A stretch of DNA of 62,152 nt from Lachnospiraceae bacterium. Its GTDB lineage: Bacteria; Bacillota; Clostridia; Lachnospirales; Lachnospiraceae. Of the stretch, positions 44,876 through 54,348 are shown piece after piece. A program made the position numbers and the translations under genes. The stretch is from contig JAJQEO010000001.1 of assembly GCA_021201665.1 (NCBI GenBank), forward strand, positions 1 through 62,152. The letters run 5' to 3'. Positions within the stretch are counted from its first letter, which is position 1, and each line of letters begins with the position of its first letter. The notes under the pieces were generated by a model. The model had not been told where the DNA came from. It saw only the letters and a list, made by a program, of their open reading frames with translations, and ran no database searches.

Positions 44876-46690
44876 TTATTCGCTGACATTTTCTTTAGAC
44901 GGATACAGCAGCGTCTGGTTGTAGAAAATGGATTTTTTGTTCAGCTCCTCATACAGATATTCATATCCATATTCCTCGGACAGAGTCTGCGTGCCGGAGA
45001 ACAGGTTGGTGCCGAGTGCCAGCCGGTCGCCCTCAATGGTGACGCCCAGGCTCGCCAGTGCGGTGGGGAAGAAGTCCAGCGTCGTGAACTGCCGGTTTTT
45101 CTCCGCGTCCGTATCCTCCACAGAAGGATCTACGTTGATAAAAGCATTGTAAACCTTGCGCACGGTCTCCCCGGTATGCTTGTTATAGGTGTATTCACCG
45201 TAATAGTCCGTATCCATGCTGCAGTGGTCGCCGGTAATGATGATCGTCGTGTTTTCATAAAAGTCCTGCTCCTGGATCCAGCTGACAAATTCATAAACCT
45301 GAGAGGACGCGCACGCCCACACGTTGGAGTATTGTTCGTCATAGGTATCCCCGCAGAGGCTGCAGACATAGCCGTCCGGGTGGTGAGTATCCACAGTGAG
45401 CATGGTAAAATTAAACGGCTCATCCTCCTCGGCAATTTCGAGAAGCTTTTCCTTGGCAAAATCGTAGAGCTTCGCATCCTCAAAGCCCCACCACACGTAG
45501 TAATCGGAAGAAATCTTTCCATCCTCGACCGCCCGGTCGTAATCATAGATATCGTAGTCGCCGTGCTGTGTAAAATAAATCCGGCGTCCGGCGAAGTCGA
45601 AGTCGGATCCACACATGAAATAGTTGGTGTATCCGTTTGCTTCGAGGATATCCCCGAGCGTGGTCGCTCCCGGCAGGAAGTATTCATAGTTGCCCATCGT
45701 ATTATCGCTGGAATAGCTGAACAGCTTTAAAGGTATGCCGGCAGTCTGTGCTACCAGGCCGGCAATGGTCCAGCCGCAGGCGGGCGCGACAGAGGCTCCC
45801 TCGATCAGATCGGACTGGGAGAAGCTGATGTTTGTTTTTGCCAGCTCCGTCATTTCCGGTATGTAATTGGTATCAAAGAGTCCTCCAGACGCGGTATCCT
45901 GGGTGGAGGATTCTGCGGACTCCATATAGATCCAGATCAGATTGCGCTTTTCTTCCGGAAATTCCAGGTCAACGCTGTTTGGATCCACATAGACCTCTTC
46001 GATAAATGTGGAGGTTTCGAATTGCCCCCGAATGAAAGAAACAAGGCTGAACGCATTGTTGGCAATAATTACTATGGCGATAAACCCCGCCAGAGCGCCG
46101 GTAAACCAGAAACCCGCATGAAAACGGAGCGGAAAGAGCTGCACGGTCCTTGTTTTACGGGGCGTGCGGACCACAAGCCGATAGCGGTAGTGATCAGAAA
46201 TATGAAAAATCAGAAAAATCAGCGCGATATAGATTACCGCCGGAGCGAGGGCGGACTTCACGTAGCTGAAGATAAAAACCGGAGAGGTCCCTTCCAGAGA
46301 CATGCTGAGCGTGAAGACGATCTCATCCATCCCGATATTTCCGTAATTTGCGATGGCCCACTGTACACTGAAAAAAATCAGAAGAGCCAGGAAAAGGAGG
46401 AGATAGACGATCAGATGTCCAAATCCCGTCAGAAATTTATTCTTTGGTTTTGCTGGTTTTGCCGTATTTCTCTTTTGCATGTTGATCTTCCTTATTGAGA
46501 TGTTTTTCCTATCAGGCGATTCATCCGCGCTGCGCTGTTTGTCTATGCCGTGCGATTCATCCGCGCTGCGTTGTTTGTTCATGCCATGCGATTCATCCGC
46601 ACTGCGCTGTTTGTTCATGCCGTGCGATTCATCCGCACTGCGCTGTTTGCCTGTGTCGTGTGATTCATCCGCACTGCGTTGTTTGTTCAT
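44876..46690 (-). CDS. MdoB/LtaS-like phosphoglycerol transferase (sulfatase fold) with N-terminal 12-residue repeats
   Basis: A membrane enzyme of 604 residues if translated from 46690. Residues 1-60 are five copies of a MNKQRSADESHG dodecapeptide. About four membrane helices follow, then an extracellular sulfatase-fold domain: NLIWIYMESAESSTQ supplies the metal-binding Glu, GASVAPACGWTIAGLVAQTA the nucleophilic Thr, DGDYDIYDY-like FTQHGDYDIYDYD and IIITGDHCSMDTDYYG the remaining metal ligands. The GWTIAG motif matches MdoB/OpgB, so transfer of phosphoglycerol from phosphatidylglycerol to a glycan or teichoic acid is likely. An alternative start is ATG 46480 (residue 71), with AAGGAAG upstream, which would omit the repeats. 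Confidence 0.85.
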   Translation of the reverse strand: MNKQRSADESHDTGKQRSADESHGMNKQRSADESHGMNKQRSADESHGIDKQRSADESPDRKNISIRKINMQKRNTAKPAKPKNKFLTGFGHLIVYLLLFLALLIFFSVQWAIANYGNIGMDEIVFTLSMSLEGTSPVFIFSYVKSALAPAVIYIALIFLIFHISDHYRYRLVVRTPRKTRTVQLFPLRFHAGFWFTGALAGFIAIVIIANNAFSLVSFIRGQFETSTFIEEVYVDPNSVDLEFPEEKRNLIWIYMESAESSTQDTASGGLFDTNYIPEMTELAKTNISFSQSDLIEGASVAPACGWTIAGLVAQTAGIPLKLFSYSSDNTMGNYEYFLPGATTLGDILEANGYTNYFMCGSDFDFAGRRIYFTQHGDYDIYDYDRAVEDGKISSDYYVWWGFEDAKLYDFAKEKLLEIAEEDEPFNFTMLTVDTHHPDGYVCSLCGDTYDEQYSNVWACASSQVYEFVSWIQEQDFYENTTIIITGDHCSMDTDYYGEYTYNKHTGETVRKVYNAFINVDPSVEDTDAEKNRQFTTLDFFPTALASLGVTIEGDRLALGTNLFSGTQTLSEEYGYEYLYEELNKKSIFYNQTLLYPSKENVSE

Positions 46691-46768
46691 GCCGTGCTAT
46701 TCCTCTGCACTGCACGGCATGTCCGTGTCGGACGATTCTTCCGTATTGCACTGTTTGTCTGTACTGTG
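46517..46768 (-). repeat. Seven-copy 36-bp tandem repeat crossing a TAG stop codon between two genes
   Basis: Units begin at 46517, 46553, 46589, 46625, 46661, 46697 and 46733. The five on the downstream side encode the transferase N-terminus; the other two encode the C-terminus of the upstream protein. All are in one frame. The TAG at 46697-46699 corresponds to a Ser codon (TCG or TCA) in the sibling units. Confidence 0.93.
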
Positions 46769-47122
46769 CGGCCCTTTTGTGCCGGACTGCCCGGACGATT
46801 CCTCTATCCGCTCGACCTGCAATTCCACATGGAGTCTTTTTTCAAGAGCCACCAGGATGACGCCTGTGACCACGGCGAAAACCATGGAGAGGAAAAACGC
46901 AGTGATGCCATAGCGGATGTTGCGGATGCCCTCGCTGTTGAACACAAGCTCCACCCGGCCGATGGGATAGAGCAAAAGGGTGGTCAGAGCAGCGTCAATA
47001 AGCGCGTAAAAGATCATCTCAATGACGATCCTGACTACAGATGGCTCAGACCTGTCAGAAAGCTTTTGAATCACCAGAAACGTGATGGCCGCCGGGCCGA
47101 AAATGTAGAGAAACTGAAACAT
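46697..47122 (-). CDS. Small membrane protein with repeat-encoded C-terminal tail
   Basis: A 141-residue protein with three predicted membrane helices (MFQFLYIFGPAAITFLVI; IVIEMIFYALIDAALTTLLL; YGITAFFLSMVFAVVTGVIL), then a charged tail with DKQCNTEESSD and DMPCSAEE. The ATG at 47122 follows AAGGAG; a TTG at 47191 is less likely. No family recognised. The stop is a TAG inside the 36-bp array and the next gene continues in the same frame, so it may be a partner of, or formerly fused to, the phosphoglycerol transferase. Confidence 0.7.
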   Translation of the reverse strand: MFQFLYIFGPAAITFLVIQKLSDRSEPSVVRIVIEMIFYALIDAALTTLLLYPIGRVELVFNSEGIRNIRYGITAFFLSMVFAVVTGVILVALEKRLHVELQVERIEESSGQSGTKGPHSTDKQCNTEESSDTDMPCSAEE

Positions 47123-47288
47123 ATGCAAGCTCCTTATCTTAAACAGAATTTCCTGCTGCCACTTTACAAAAAATTTACAGGAAAAACACAATTTCCAGTA
47201 TAGCTGAGATGTGCGAATCTGTCAATGAAAAATAATTTCCGATTGCGCGCTGTATGAAAAATAATCCTTGCGCAGCCATGTGCATAAA

Positions 47289-47328
47289 AAATTCCGATGT
47301 GGGAATACCCTCACGTCGGAATTTTTTT
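47289..47328 (-). terminator. Terminator of the opp operon, probably bidirectional
   Basis: AAATTCCGATGTGGG / CCCTCACGTCGGAATTT hairpin with T-runs on both strands, 70 bp past the oppA stop. A second hairpin, CGGGGGA/TCCCCCG, lies at 47330-47350. Confidence 0.85.
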
Positions 47329-47397
47329 GCCGGGGGAGAATTTCCCCCGGATTTACAACGTTTAAACTTTATTGATTCTGATTCGGAGTCTTATTTC

Positions 47398-49086
47398 TTA
47401 CTCCGCCTGTGTCGCATAGGTCATGATAAAGTATCCAAGCGGTGTGTAGCCGATGTTGTCGATACCGTCATGAAGCAGATACGGATCGGTGTAGAAATAG
47501 ATCGGGCAAACTGCGAAGCCGCCTTCGCCAAAGAGCATGTATTCCGCTTCCTTCATCAGCTCGTCACGCTCGGAGCCGCCGCTCAGGGCCTTGAACTCGG
47601 TTACCAGGTCGGTGTACTCGTCGTTGACCCAGTTGCTGTAGTTGTAGGAGTTGCCGTTGGTGAACAGCTCGATGTAGGTGCTTGCGTCATCGTAGTCAGC
47701 GATCCAGCCCAGACGAGCCATGCCGAAGTTGCCCTCGCCAAGGTTGTTGGTGTAGGTCTGCCACTCAGAGTTATTCAGCGTGATGCTCAGTCCCAGGACA
47801 TCAGCTACGTCAGCCTGTACGGCCTCGCCGATAGCCTGATGAGCCTCAGAGGTATTGTACTCATAGTCGATAGTAACAGAGGTATCATAGCCGTCCGCTA
47901 CCGCTTCATCGAGCAGTGCAACAGCCAGCTCGCAGCGACCTGAATAGGTCGTCAGGTCATAATCCGGATACATTTCAGCAAGTGCGCTGAACATCGCGTC
48001 TCCGACATACTCGGTCCACTCTGTGCCATCGCTGGTGGTTGTTCCTGCAGCTACAAGGCCGGTTGCCGGGGACTGTCCTCCCTGGGTCACGTTCTCAACG
48101 ATGTTGTCACGGTCAATGACAAGGGTGATCGCCGCGCGGACTCTCCAGTCAGGGATGTTGTCGCAGTTCAGATACAGATAATAGGTACCGATCTCATCCG
48201 GCAGGTAGCAGTCGCCGGAAGCTACCAGAGACTCCAGCTGCTCTGTCGATACGGTAGAGGAGAAGTCGATCTCGTCTGCCTGATAAGCCGCCAGGATTGC
48301 GCTCTCGCTGTCCTGAAGCTGCCATACCAGTCTGTCCGGACCTACGGATGCGTTGTCATAATAATATTCGTTCTGAACCATCTCGATGTAGCTGTCATGC
48401 TCCCATGCGCTCAGTACATAAGCGCCGTTGGAAACCATGTTGCCCGGATCGGTCCACTCTGTGCCGTACTCTTCGATGATGTCCTCGCGGATCGGCATCA
48501 GAGCCGCAAATGCGCAAAGACCAAGGAAATACGGGCACTCTGCTTCCAGAGTGATCACGAGGGTCTTGTCATCAACTGCTTCGATGCCCAGCGTATCCGG
48601 CTCAGCCTCGCCAGCCTGGATCGCGGACGCGTTCAGAACAACGCCGTCCAGAATGTAGCCGTAGTCAGCCGCGTTGGACGGATCGACGATTCTCTTCCAG
48701 GAATACTCAAAATCCGCTGCCGTAACCGCTACGCCGTCACTCCAGTAGATGTCGTCACGAAGGGTGAAGGTGTAGGTAAGTCCGTCGTCAGAAACCTCAT
48801 AGGACTCTGCCTGTCCGTAGGTAACCTCAAGAAGCTTTACAGAGTCATTGTCCTCTGTCGCGTTCTCGTCAGAAAGCTCATACTTCATCAGGTTCTCGAA
48901 CATGTGCATGGAATAGGTAGCACCGTCTACTGAGCTCTCCATATTCGGATCCAGAGTCTCCGGCTCTGATGCGATGACTGATGTAATGACAAATTCATCG
49001 CCTTCCTCAGCAAACGCTGTGGTCGCCCCTCCTATAGTCGAAACCGCAAGGCCGAGGGCGAGGATGGTTGCAAGTCCTCTTTTCAT
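47398..49086 (-). CDS. oppA: Oligopeptide/dipeptide ABC transporter substrate-binding protein (family 5)
   Basis: A 562-residue extracytoplasmic binding protein of the OppA/DppA cluster. The signal peptide ends GATTAFAEEGDEF. Mature landmarks are SEPETLDPNMESSVDG, FTLRDDIYWSDGVAVTAADF with YSWKRIVDP, NGAYVLSAWEHDSYIEM, and GWIADYDDASTYIELF. There is no lipobox cysteine after the hydrophobic stretch, so the protein would not be lipid-anchored. AAGGAGG precedes the ATG at 49086. It is the last gene of the operon, 410 bp after oppF, with a family 1 repeat between them and a terminator after it. Confidence 0.93.
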   Translation of the reverse strand: MKRGLATILALGLAVSTIGGATTAFAEEGDEFVITSVIASEPETLDPNMESSVDGATYSMHMFENLMKYELSDENATEDNDSVKLLEVTYGQAESYEVSDDGLTYTFTLRDDIYWSDGVAVTAADFEYSWKRIVDPSNAADYGYILDGVVLNASAIQAGEAEPDTLGIEAVDDKTLVITLEAECPYFLGLCAFAALMPIREDIIEEYGTEWTDPGNMVSNGAYVLSAWEHDSYIEMVQNEYYYDNASVGPDRLVWQLQDSESAILAAYQADEIDFSSTVSTEQLESLVASGDCYLPDEIGTYYLYLNCDNIPDWRVRAAITLVIDRDNIVENVTQGGQSPATGLVAAGTTTSDGTEWTEYVGDAMFSALAEMYPDYDLTTYSGRCELAVALLDEAVADGYDTSVTIDYEYNTSEAHQAIGEAVQADVADVLGLSITLNNSEWQTYTNNLGEGNFGMARLGWIADYDDASTYIELFTNGNSYNYSNWVNDEYTDLVTEFKALSGGSERDELMKEAEYMLFGEGGFAVCPIYFYTDPYLLHDGIDNIGYTPLGYFIMTYATQAE

Positions 49087-49167
49087 TGTAAAAAACCTCC
49101 TTTGAAAATTGTGTGTAAGTGCATTTGATCTATCTACAAACTGCCGATACATCGCGCAGATTGTAAC

Positions 49168-49247
49168 TTGTCCGTACTCGCGCAGCGAGTATGGATGCAG
49201 GCCGCGCCAATCGCGCAGCGATTTTCAATTGCGCGGCTTTCATCTTA
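49168..49247 (-). repeat. Dispersed palindromic repeat, family 1, copy B
   Basis: TGTCCGTACTCGCGCAGCGA through ATTGCGCGGCTTTCAT; inverse of copy A with about 90% identity by eye. It lies in the 49087-49496 spacer between oppF and oppA, where it may process or attenuate the operon transcript. Confidence 0.85.
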
Positions 49248-49496
49248 TCATATATAAAATTTTTAAGCAATCATTTCCTGCATTTTCTATAATCTTTTAC
49301 CAATCGCTCTTTTCCCGATCCTCTGCCAGTATCTGCGATTTTCGGCTGTTCAGGCTCCATCATACCTCTGCATCGGAATTCGGATAAAAACAGGATGGCT
49401 TTCAATATTCTGCCTGGTATTGAGATACGCCGGTTCTGTCTCTGGCCGCAGAGCGGAAATGGCTGTCCTCAGCTATCAAATGAGCCTCGGGTCTGA

Positions 49497-50488
<992 letters not shown>

Positions 50489-50492
<4 letters not shown>

Positions 50493-51538
50493 ACCGTTCC
50501 CTCCTTTGCGGATTTTGCTGACTCCTGCGCGTCTTTTGCTGATTTCGCGGACGCTTTAGCATCCTTTACATGCAGCCAGCAGGCGGACAGATGTCCTTCT
50601 TCAACCTCCATCAGCGGAGGCTGTTTTGTCAGGCAGACCTTCATGCAGTGCTCACAGCGCGGGCCAAAGCTGCAGCCCTTCGGCGGATCCAGCAGATCGA
50701 CCGGCGTGCCTTCGATCGGAATCAGACGCGTGCGCTCCTTTTCATCCAGATTCGGCATGGAACGCATCAGCCCTTTGGTATAGGGGTGCAGGGGGTGGTA
50801 GAAGATATCGTCCACCTTTCCCTGTTCCAGAATATGTCCCGCATACATGACGCTGACGCGGTCGCAGATCTCCGCTACCACGCCCAGGTTGTGCGTGATA
50901 AAGATAATCGCCATGCCCGTCTTTTTCTGCAGGTCGCGCATCAGATCCAGGATCTGTGCCTGGATCGTCACGTCCAGCGCCGTGGTCGGCTCGTCCGCAA
51001 TCAGAAGCTTCGGACGGCAGATCATTGCCATGGCGATCATCGCCCTCTGGCGCATGCCGCCGGAAAACTCATGCGGATACTGGTCTACACGCTTGTCCGC
51101 GTTATTAATGCCGACCAGCTCGAGCATCTCAATCGCCCGCTTTCTGGCCTCGTCTTTAGAAATGGACTTGTCATGGCAGGTCAGCGCCTCCATCAGCTGA
51201 TTGCCGATGGTGTAGACCGGGTTCAGGCAGGTCATCGGGTTCTGGAAAATCATGCCTGTCCGCTGCCCGCGGAACTGACGGCGCTCCTCATCCGTGTATG
51301 CGAGGACGTCCTCGCCCTCAAAAGTCACGCTGCCGCCGATCACCTTTCCAGGCGCCTGCAGAAGTCCCATGATGGAATAGGCCTCCACAGATTTTCCGGA
51401 GCCGGACTCGCCTACGATCCCCATCACTTCGTTTTCATGAATCTGATAGGAGATGCCGTCCACCGCCTTGACCTCGCCGGCATGGGTAAAAAATGAAACC
51501 TTTAAATCTTTTACGTCCAATAATACTTTATCGCTCAT
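50489..51538 (-). CDS. oppD: Oligopeptide ABC transporter ATP-binding protein OppD
   Basis: A 349-residue ATPase. Walker A GESGSGKSVEAYSI, signature FSGGMRQRAMIAMAMIC, Walker B LLIADEPTTALDVT, switch IFITHNLGVVAEIC and C-terminal GCSFGPRCEHCMKVC. The last 20 residues are a low-complexity tail in which a DAKASAKSAK decapeptide is followed by DAQESAKSAK, encoded by a 30-bp duplication at about 50504-50566. This tail is beyond the normal family end and ends in the overlap with oppF. Confidence 0.95.
50504..50566 (-). repeat. Two-copy 30-bp in-frame repeat at the 3' end of oppD
   Basis: Encodes the consecutive decapeptides DAKASAKSAK and DAQESAKSAK directly before the stop codon. Confidence 0.75.
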
Positions 51539-51557
51539 GGTCTGCCTCCTCTTAAAC

Positions 51558-52925
51558 TCAGCTCTTTAAACGCGGATCCAGCGCGTCGCGCAGGCCGTCG
51601 CCGATCAGGTTCAGACTCAGCACGATCAGGCTCAGCAGCAGTGCGGGACAGAGTAGACGGTAGGGATACATCAGAAACGTATCCTGCGCGTCCGAACAAA
51701 GGGAACCCAGCGAAGCCATCGGCGCCGAAACGCCAAGCCCCAGGTAGGACAGGAAGGATTCCAGGAAAATCGCGGACGGAATCTGCAGACACGTCGAGAT
51801 AATCAGCTGTCCGACACAGTTTGGCAGCAGATGCCGGCGGATAATCTTTGACGAGGACGCGCCGAGAACGGTCGCCGCCGTCACATATTCCTGCTCCTTC
51901 AGAGAGAGCACCTGTCCGCGGATCACGCGGGCCATGCCTACCCAGTAAAGCAGGGCAAAGGTAATGAAAATACTTACGATGCCGACACCCAGCGTGCTTA
52001 AGGCTTTCACAAGCGGAAACGTGGAGGTGTCAAACCAGGTCTGGAGCGGATCCTTTAACACGACCTGCAGAAGCAGCACGATCAGCACGTCCGGGACGGA
52101 GTAGATCAGATCGACAATGCGCATCATGACGAAATCGACCCGGCCGCCGGCAAATCCGGAAATGGAGCCGTACAGCGCGCCGAGCACCAGCACGATCAGC
52201 GCGGCGATAATTCCGATAATAATGGAAACACGAGCACCATACATGCAGCGGGCCATCAGGTCACGTCCCTGCGAATCTGTGCCGAACACATGCGGGAAAA
52301 CGCTCTTAGAAAGGGTCAGCTCCTGCGCGTCCTCCGCCGGTGTGTCCGTCGTCTCGACCACCGTGATTTCCGAGTACACGCCGTCCCCTTCATAATCACT
52401 GTCATAGCCGATGTAGACCGGATTTTCCGCATCCTTATCATAGATCAGCGTGGCTTTTTCCACGCCGGATTCAAATGTAAAAGCGTAGGTGGTACCGTCC
52501 GCGGTAAAATACCAGCTTCCTTTGGAAATCGCGGTCAGTGATCCGGACTTCAGAGAGGTCGCGTAGATGCCTTCGGCGCCGTTCGCGAGTACCTCCCGCG
52601 CCATCTGCTCCACCTCGGAATACTCCATCGGCCCGAGCTTCTGCGAGCTGCGGTACTGATCCTCATAGCTGTAAGGGATCAGGTATGGTCCGATAAAAGA
52701 GAAAAACAGAATCAGAACAAACACCAGAAGTGCCCCCATGGAGACGTGGTTCGCCCGGAACCTCCTCCATGCGTCCTGCCAGTAAGACACACTTTTGTGC
52801 ATCTGCACCATGGAGCTTTTTTCCTCCGCGCTGGCGGACTCAAAATCCTCCGATGTAAAGCTGTCGAATCCGGGAATCCTCTCCGGATCCAGCTGAAAAA
52901 ACTGTACCGTCTTATGTCCGTCCAT
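51558..52925 (-). CDS. oppC: Oligopeptide ABC transporter permease OppC with large extracellular insertion
   Basis: A 455-residue permease, about 120-150 residues longer than classical OppC. A cytoplasmic N-terminus precedes helix 1 (GALLVFVLILFFSFIGPYLI). Then comes an extracellular segment of about 120 residues, rich in beta-type sequence (GSWYFTADGTTYAFTFESG), before FGTDSQGRDLMARCMYGARV, the usual start of the transport domain. The EAA loop is VTAATVLGASSSKIIRRHLL. It starts 3 bp after the oppB stop and ends 20 bp before oppD. Confidence 0.93.
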   Translation of the reverse strand: MDGHKTVQFFQLDPERIPGFDSFTSEDFESASAEEKSSMVQMHKSVSYWQDAWRRFRANHVSMGALLVFVLILFFSFIGPYLIPYSYEDQYRSSQKLGPMEYSEVEQMAREVLANGAEGIYATSLKSGSLTAISKGSWYFTADGTTYAFTFESGVEKATLIYDKDAENPVYIGYDSDYEGDGVYSEITVVETTDTPAEDAQELTLSKSVFPHVFGTDSQGRDLMARCMYGARVSIIIGIIAALIVLVLGALYGSISGFAGGRVDFVMMRIVDLIYSVPDVLIVLLLQVVLKDPLQTWFDTSTFPLVKALSTLGVGIVSIFITFALLYWVGMARVIRGQVLSLKEQEYVTAATVLGASSSKIIRRHLLPNCVGQLIISTCLQIPSAIFLESFLSYLGLGVSAPMASLGSLCSDAQDTFLMYPYRLLCPALLLSLIVLSLNLIGDGLRDALDPRLKS

Positions 52926-52928
52926 GGC

Positions 52929-53876
52929 TTAATCTCCTTTCTTTGTGAGATTAATGCGCGGATCTACAATCTTATACGCAATATCTACCACAAGGTTCAT
53001 AAATACAATCAGCGCCGCCAGCAGAATCGTCGTCCCCATGATGATCGGGTAATCACGGTTCAGGATGCTGGAGACAAAATAGCTGCCGATGCCGGGGATG
53101 CTGTAAATCTGCTCAACCACCAGAGATCCGGTAATAATGCTGGCAGTCAGCGGTCCCAGATAGGTGATGACCGGGATCAGAGAATTCCGCAGCGCATGCT
53201 TGAAGAGGATCATCTTCGTCTTCAGCCCCTTCGCCCGCGCGGTCCGGATATAGTCCTGGCTGATGGAATCAAGCATGCTCGTCCGCGTCAGCTTCGCGAT
53301 ATGACAGGACGGATACAGAGCCATCGTAATCACGGGCATGACATAAGAGATCGGCGTGTCTAATGTCCCCGACTGTACGGGGAGGATTTTCAGATTGACG
53401 CCGAACGTAAAGAGCATCAGTGTCGCGATTACGAACGTCGGCATCGCGATGCCCACTGTGGTGACCACGCGCAGGATGCTGTCAATCCATTTCCCCCTGT
53501 AGTAAGCGCACAGACAGCCAAGCGGGATCCCCACAATGATGGCAGTAAGAAGCGCGAAGACGCCGAGCCGGATGGAGCGGCCAAATTTGCCCTGTCCGAA
53601 CAGGATCTTCGCCACAGCGGTATCCTGCTGCATCTTCAGCGAGGTTCCCATGTCGCCGTGCAGAAGATTTTTAATATAATTGACAAACTGGACGACCAGA
53701 GGCTTGTCCAGACCGTATTTGGCGTTCGCCAGCGCGATCTGCTCCGGCGTGGACTTGTCGGTCATAAACGGACTTCCGGGAATGGCGTTCATCAGAAAAA
53801 ATGTGATGGCCGCGACCAGAAGAAGTGTCAGAAGAGCGGTTCCGATGCGTTTCAGCGTATAGATAAATAAATCCAT
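52929..53876 (-). CDS. oppB: Oligopeptide ABC transporter permease OppB
   Basis: A 315-residue, six-helix permease, first gene of the operon. N-terminal IYTLKRIGTALLTLLLVAAI, periplasmic VQFVNYIKNLLHGDMGTSLK, EAA loop YIRTARAKGLKTKMILFKHA and C-terminal VVDIAYKIVDPRINL are all typical. AAGGTG-like ribosome site (AGAGGTG) precedes the ATG. The operon promoter is predicted at 54117-54145, with a family 1 repeat in the leader. Confidence 0.95.
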   Translation of the reverse strand: MDLFIYTLKRIGTALLTLLLVAAITFFLMNAIPGSPFMTDKSTPEQIALANAKYGLDKPLVVQFVNYIKNLLHGDMGTSLKMQQDTAVAKILFGQGKFGRSIRLGVFALLTAIIVGIPLGCLCAYYRGKWIDSILRVVTTVGIAMPTFVIATLMLFTFGVNLKILPVQSGTLDTPISYVMPVITMALYPSCHIAKLTRTSMLDSISQDYIRTARAKGLKTKMILFKHALRNSLIPVITYLGPLTASIITGSLVVEQIYSIPGIGSYFVSSILNRDYPIIMGTTILLAALIVFMNLVVDIAYKIVDPRINLTKKGD

Positions 53877-53910
53877 TGAAACAGTACACCTCTTTCTTTA
53901 GAAATTTGAT

Positions 53911-54003
53911 GACACAATGAAAGCCGCGCATTAGAAAATCGGCAGCGTTCTCGATTTGCAAGCAAATCGGAACATTCTGCGCGAGTACGGACATATGATA
54001 CAA
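53911..54003 (+). repeat. Dispersed palindromic repeat, family 1, copy C, in the oppB leader
   Basis: GAAAGCCGCGCATTAGAAAA through GCGCGAGTACGGACAT, nearly the exact inverse of copy D (38377-38477). Its inner hairpin is CGATTTGC/GCAAATCG. Flanked by ACACAA and ATACAA. Confidence 0.88.
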
Positions 54004-54116
54004 GAGACAAAAGGCCAGGAATGGAACACCGGCGTTCCGATTCATGACCATCCTGTAACATTCACATGTGTCTGTGGAGAAAAAACGAATGTCCTGCATA
54101 CGAAAACATTTTCCCC

Positions 54117-54145
54117 ATAATAACGAAATATTCGCCAAAAGTCAA
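54117..54145 (-). promoter_or_regulatory. Predicted sigma-A promoter of the opp operon
   Basis: On the minus strand TTGACT (54145-54140), 17-bp spacer and TATTAT (54122-54117). The resulting leader of about 235 bases contains repeat copy C. Confidence 0.6.
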
Positions 54146-54348
54146 TGCAATTCGAAGAAAAAATGAAAATGACGAAATGAAATGATTCGAGCGACAAAAG
54201 GGCATGATACTACGGATTGCAGATATGCCAGAATTTTCATATCGCCTGGATTTGCTTCTTGCGCTAATTGCACGTTCGTGGTAAGCTGTAGCCGGAGAAA
54301 ACAAGGATAAAAAATTCGGTTCCGGATTATCCGGGTCAGGGAAGGAAC

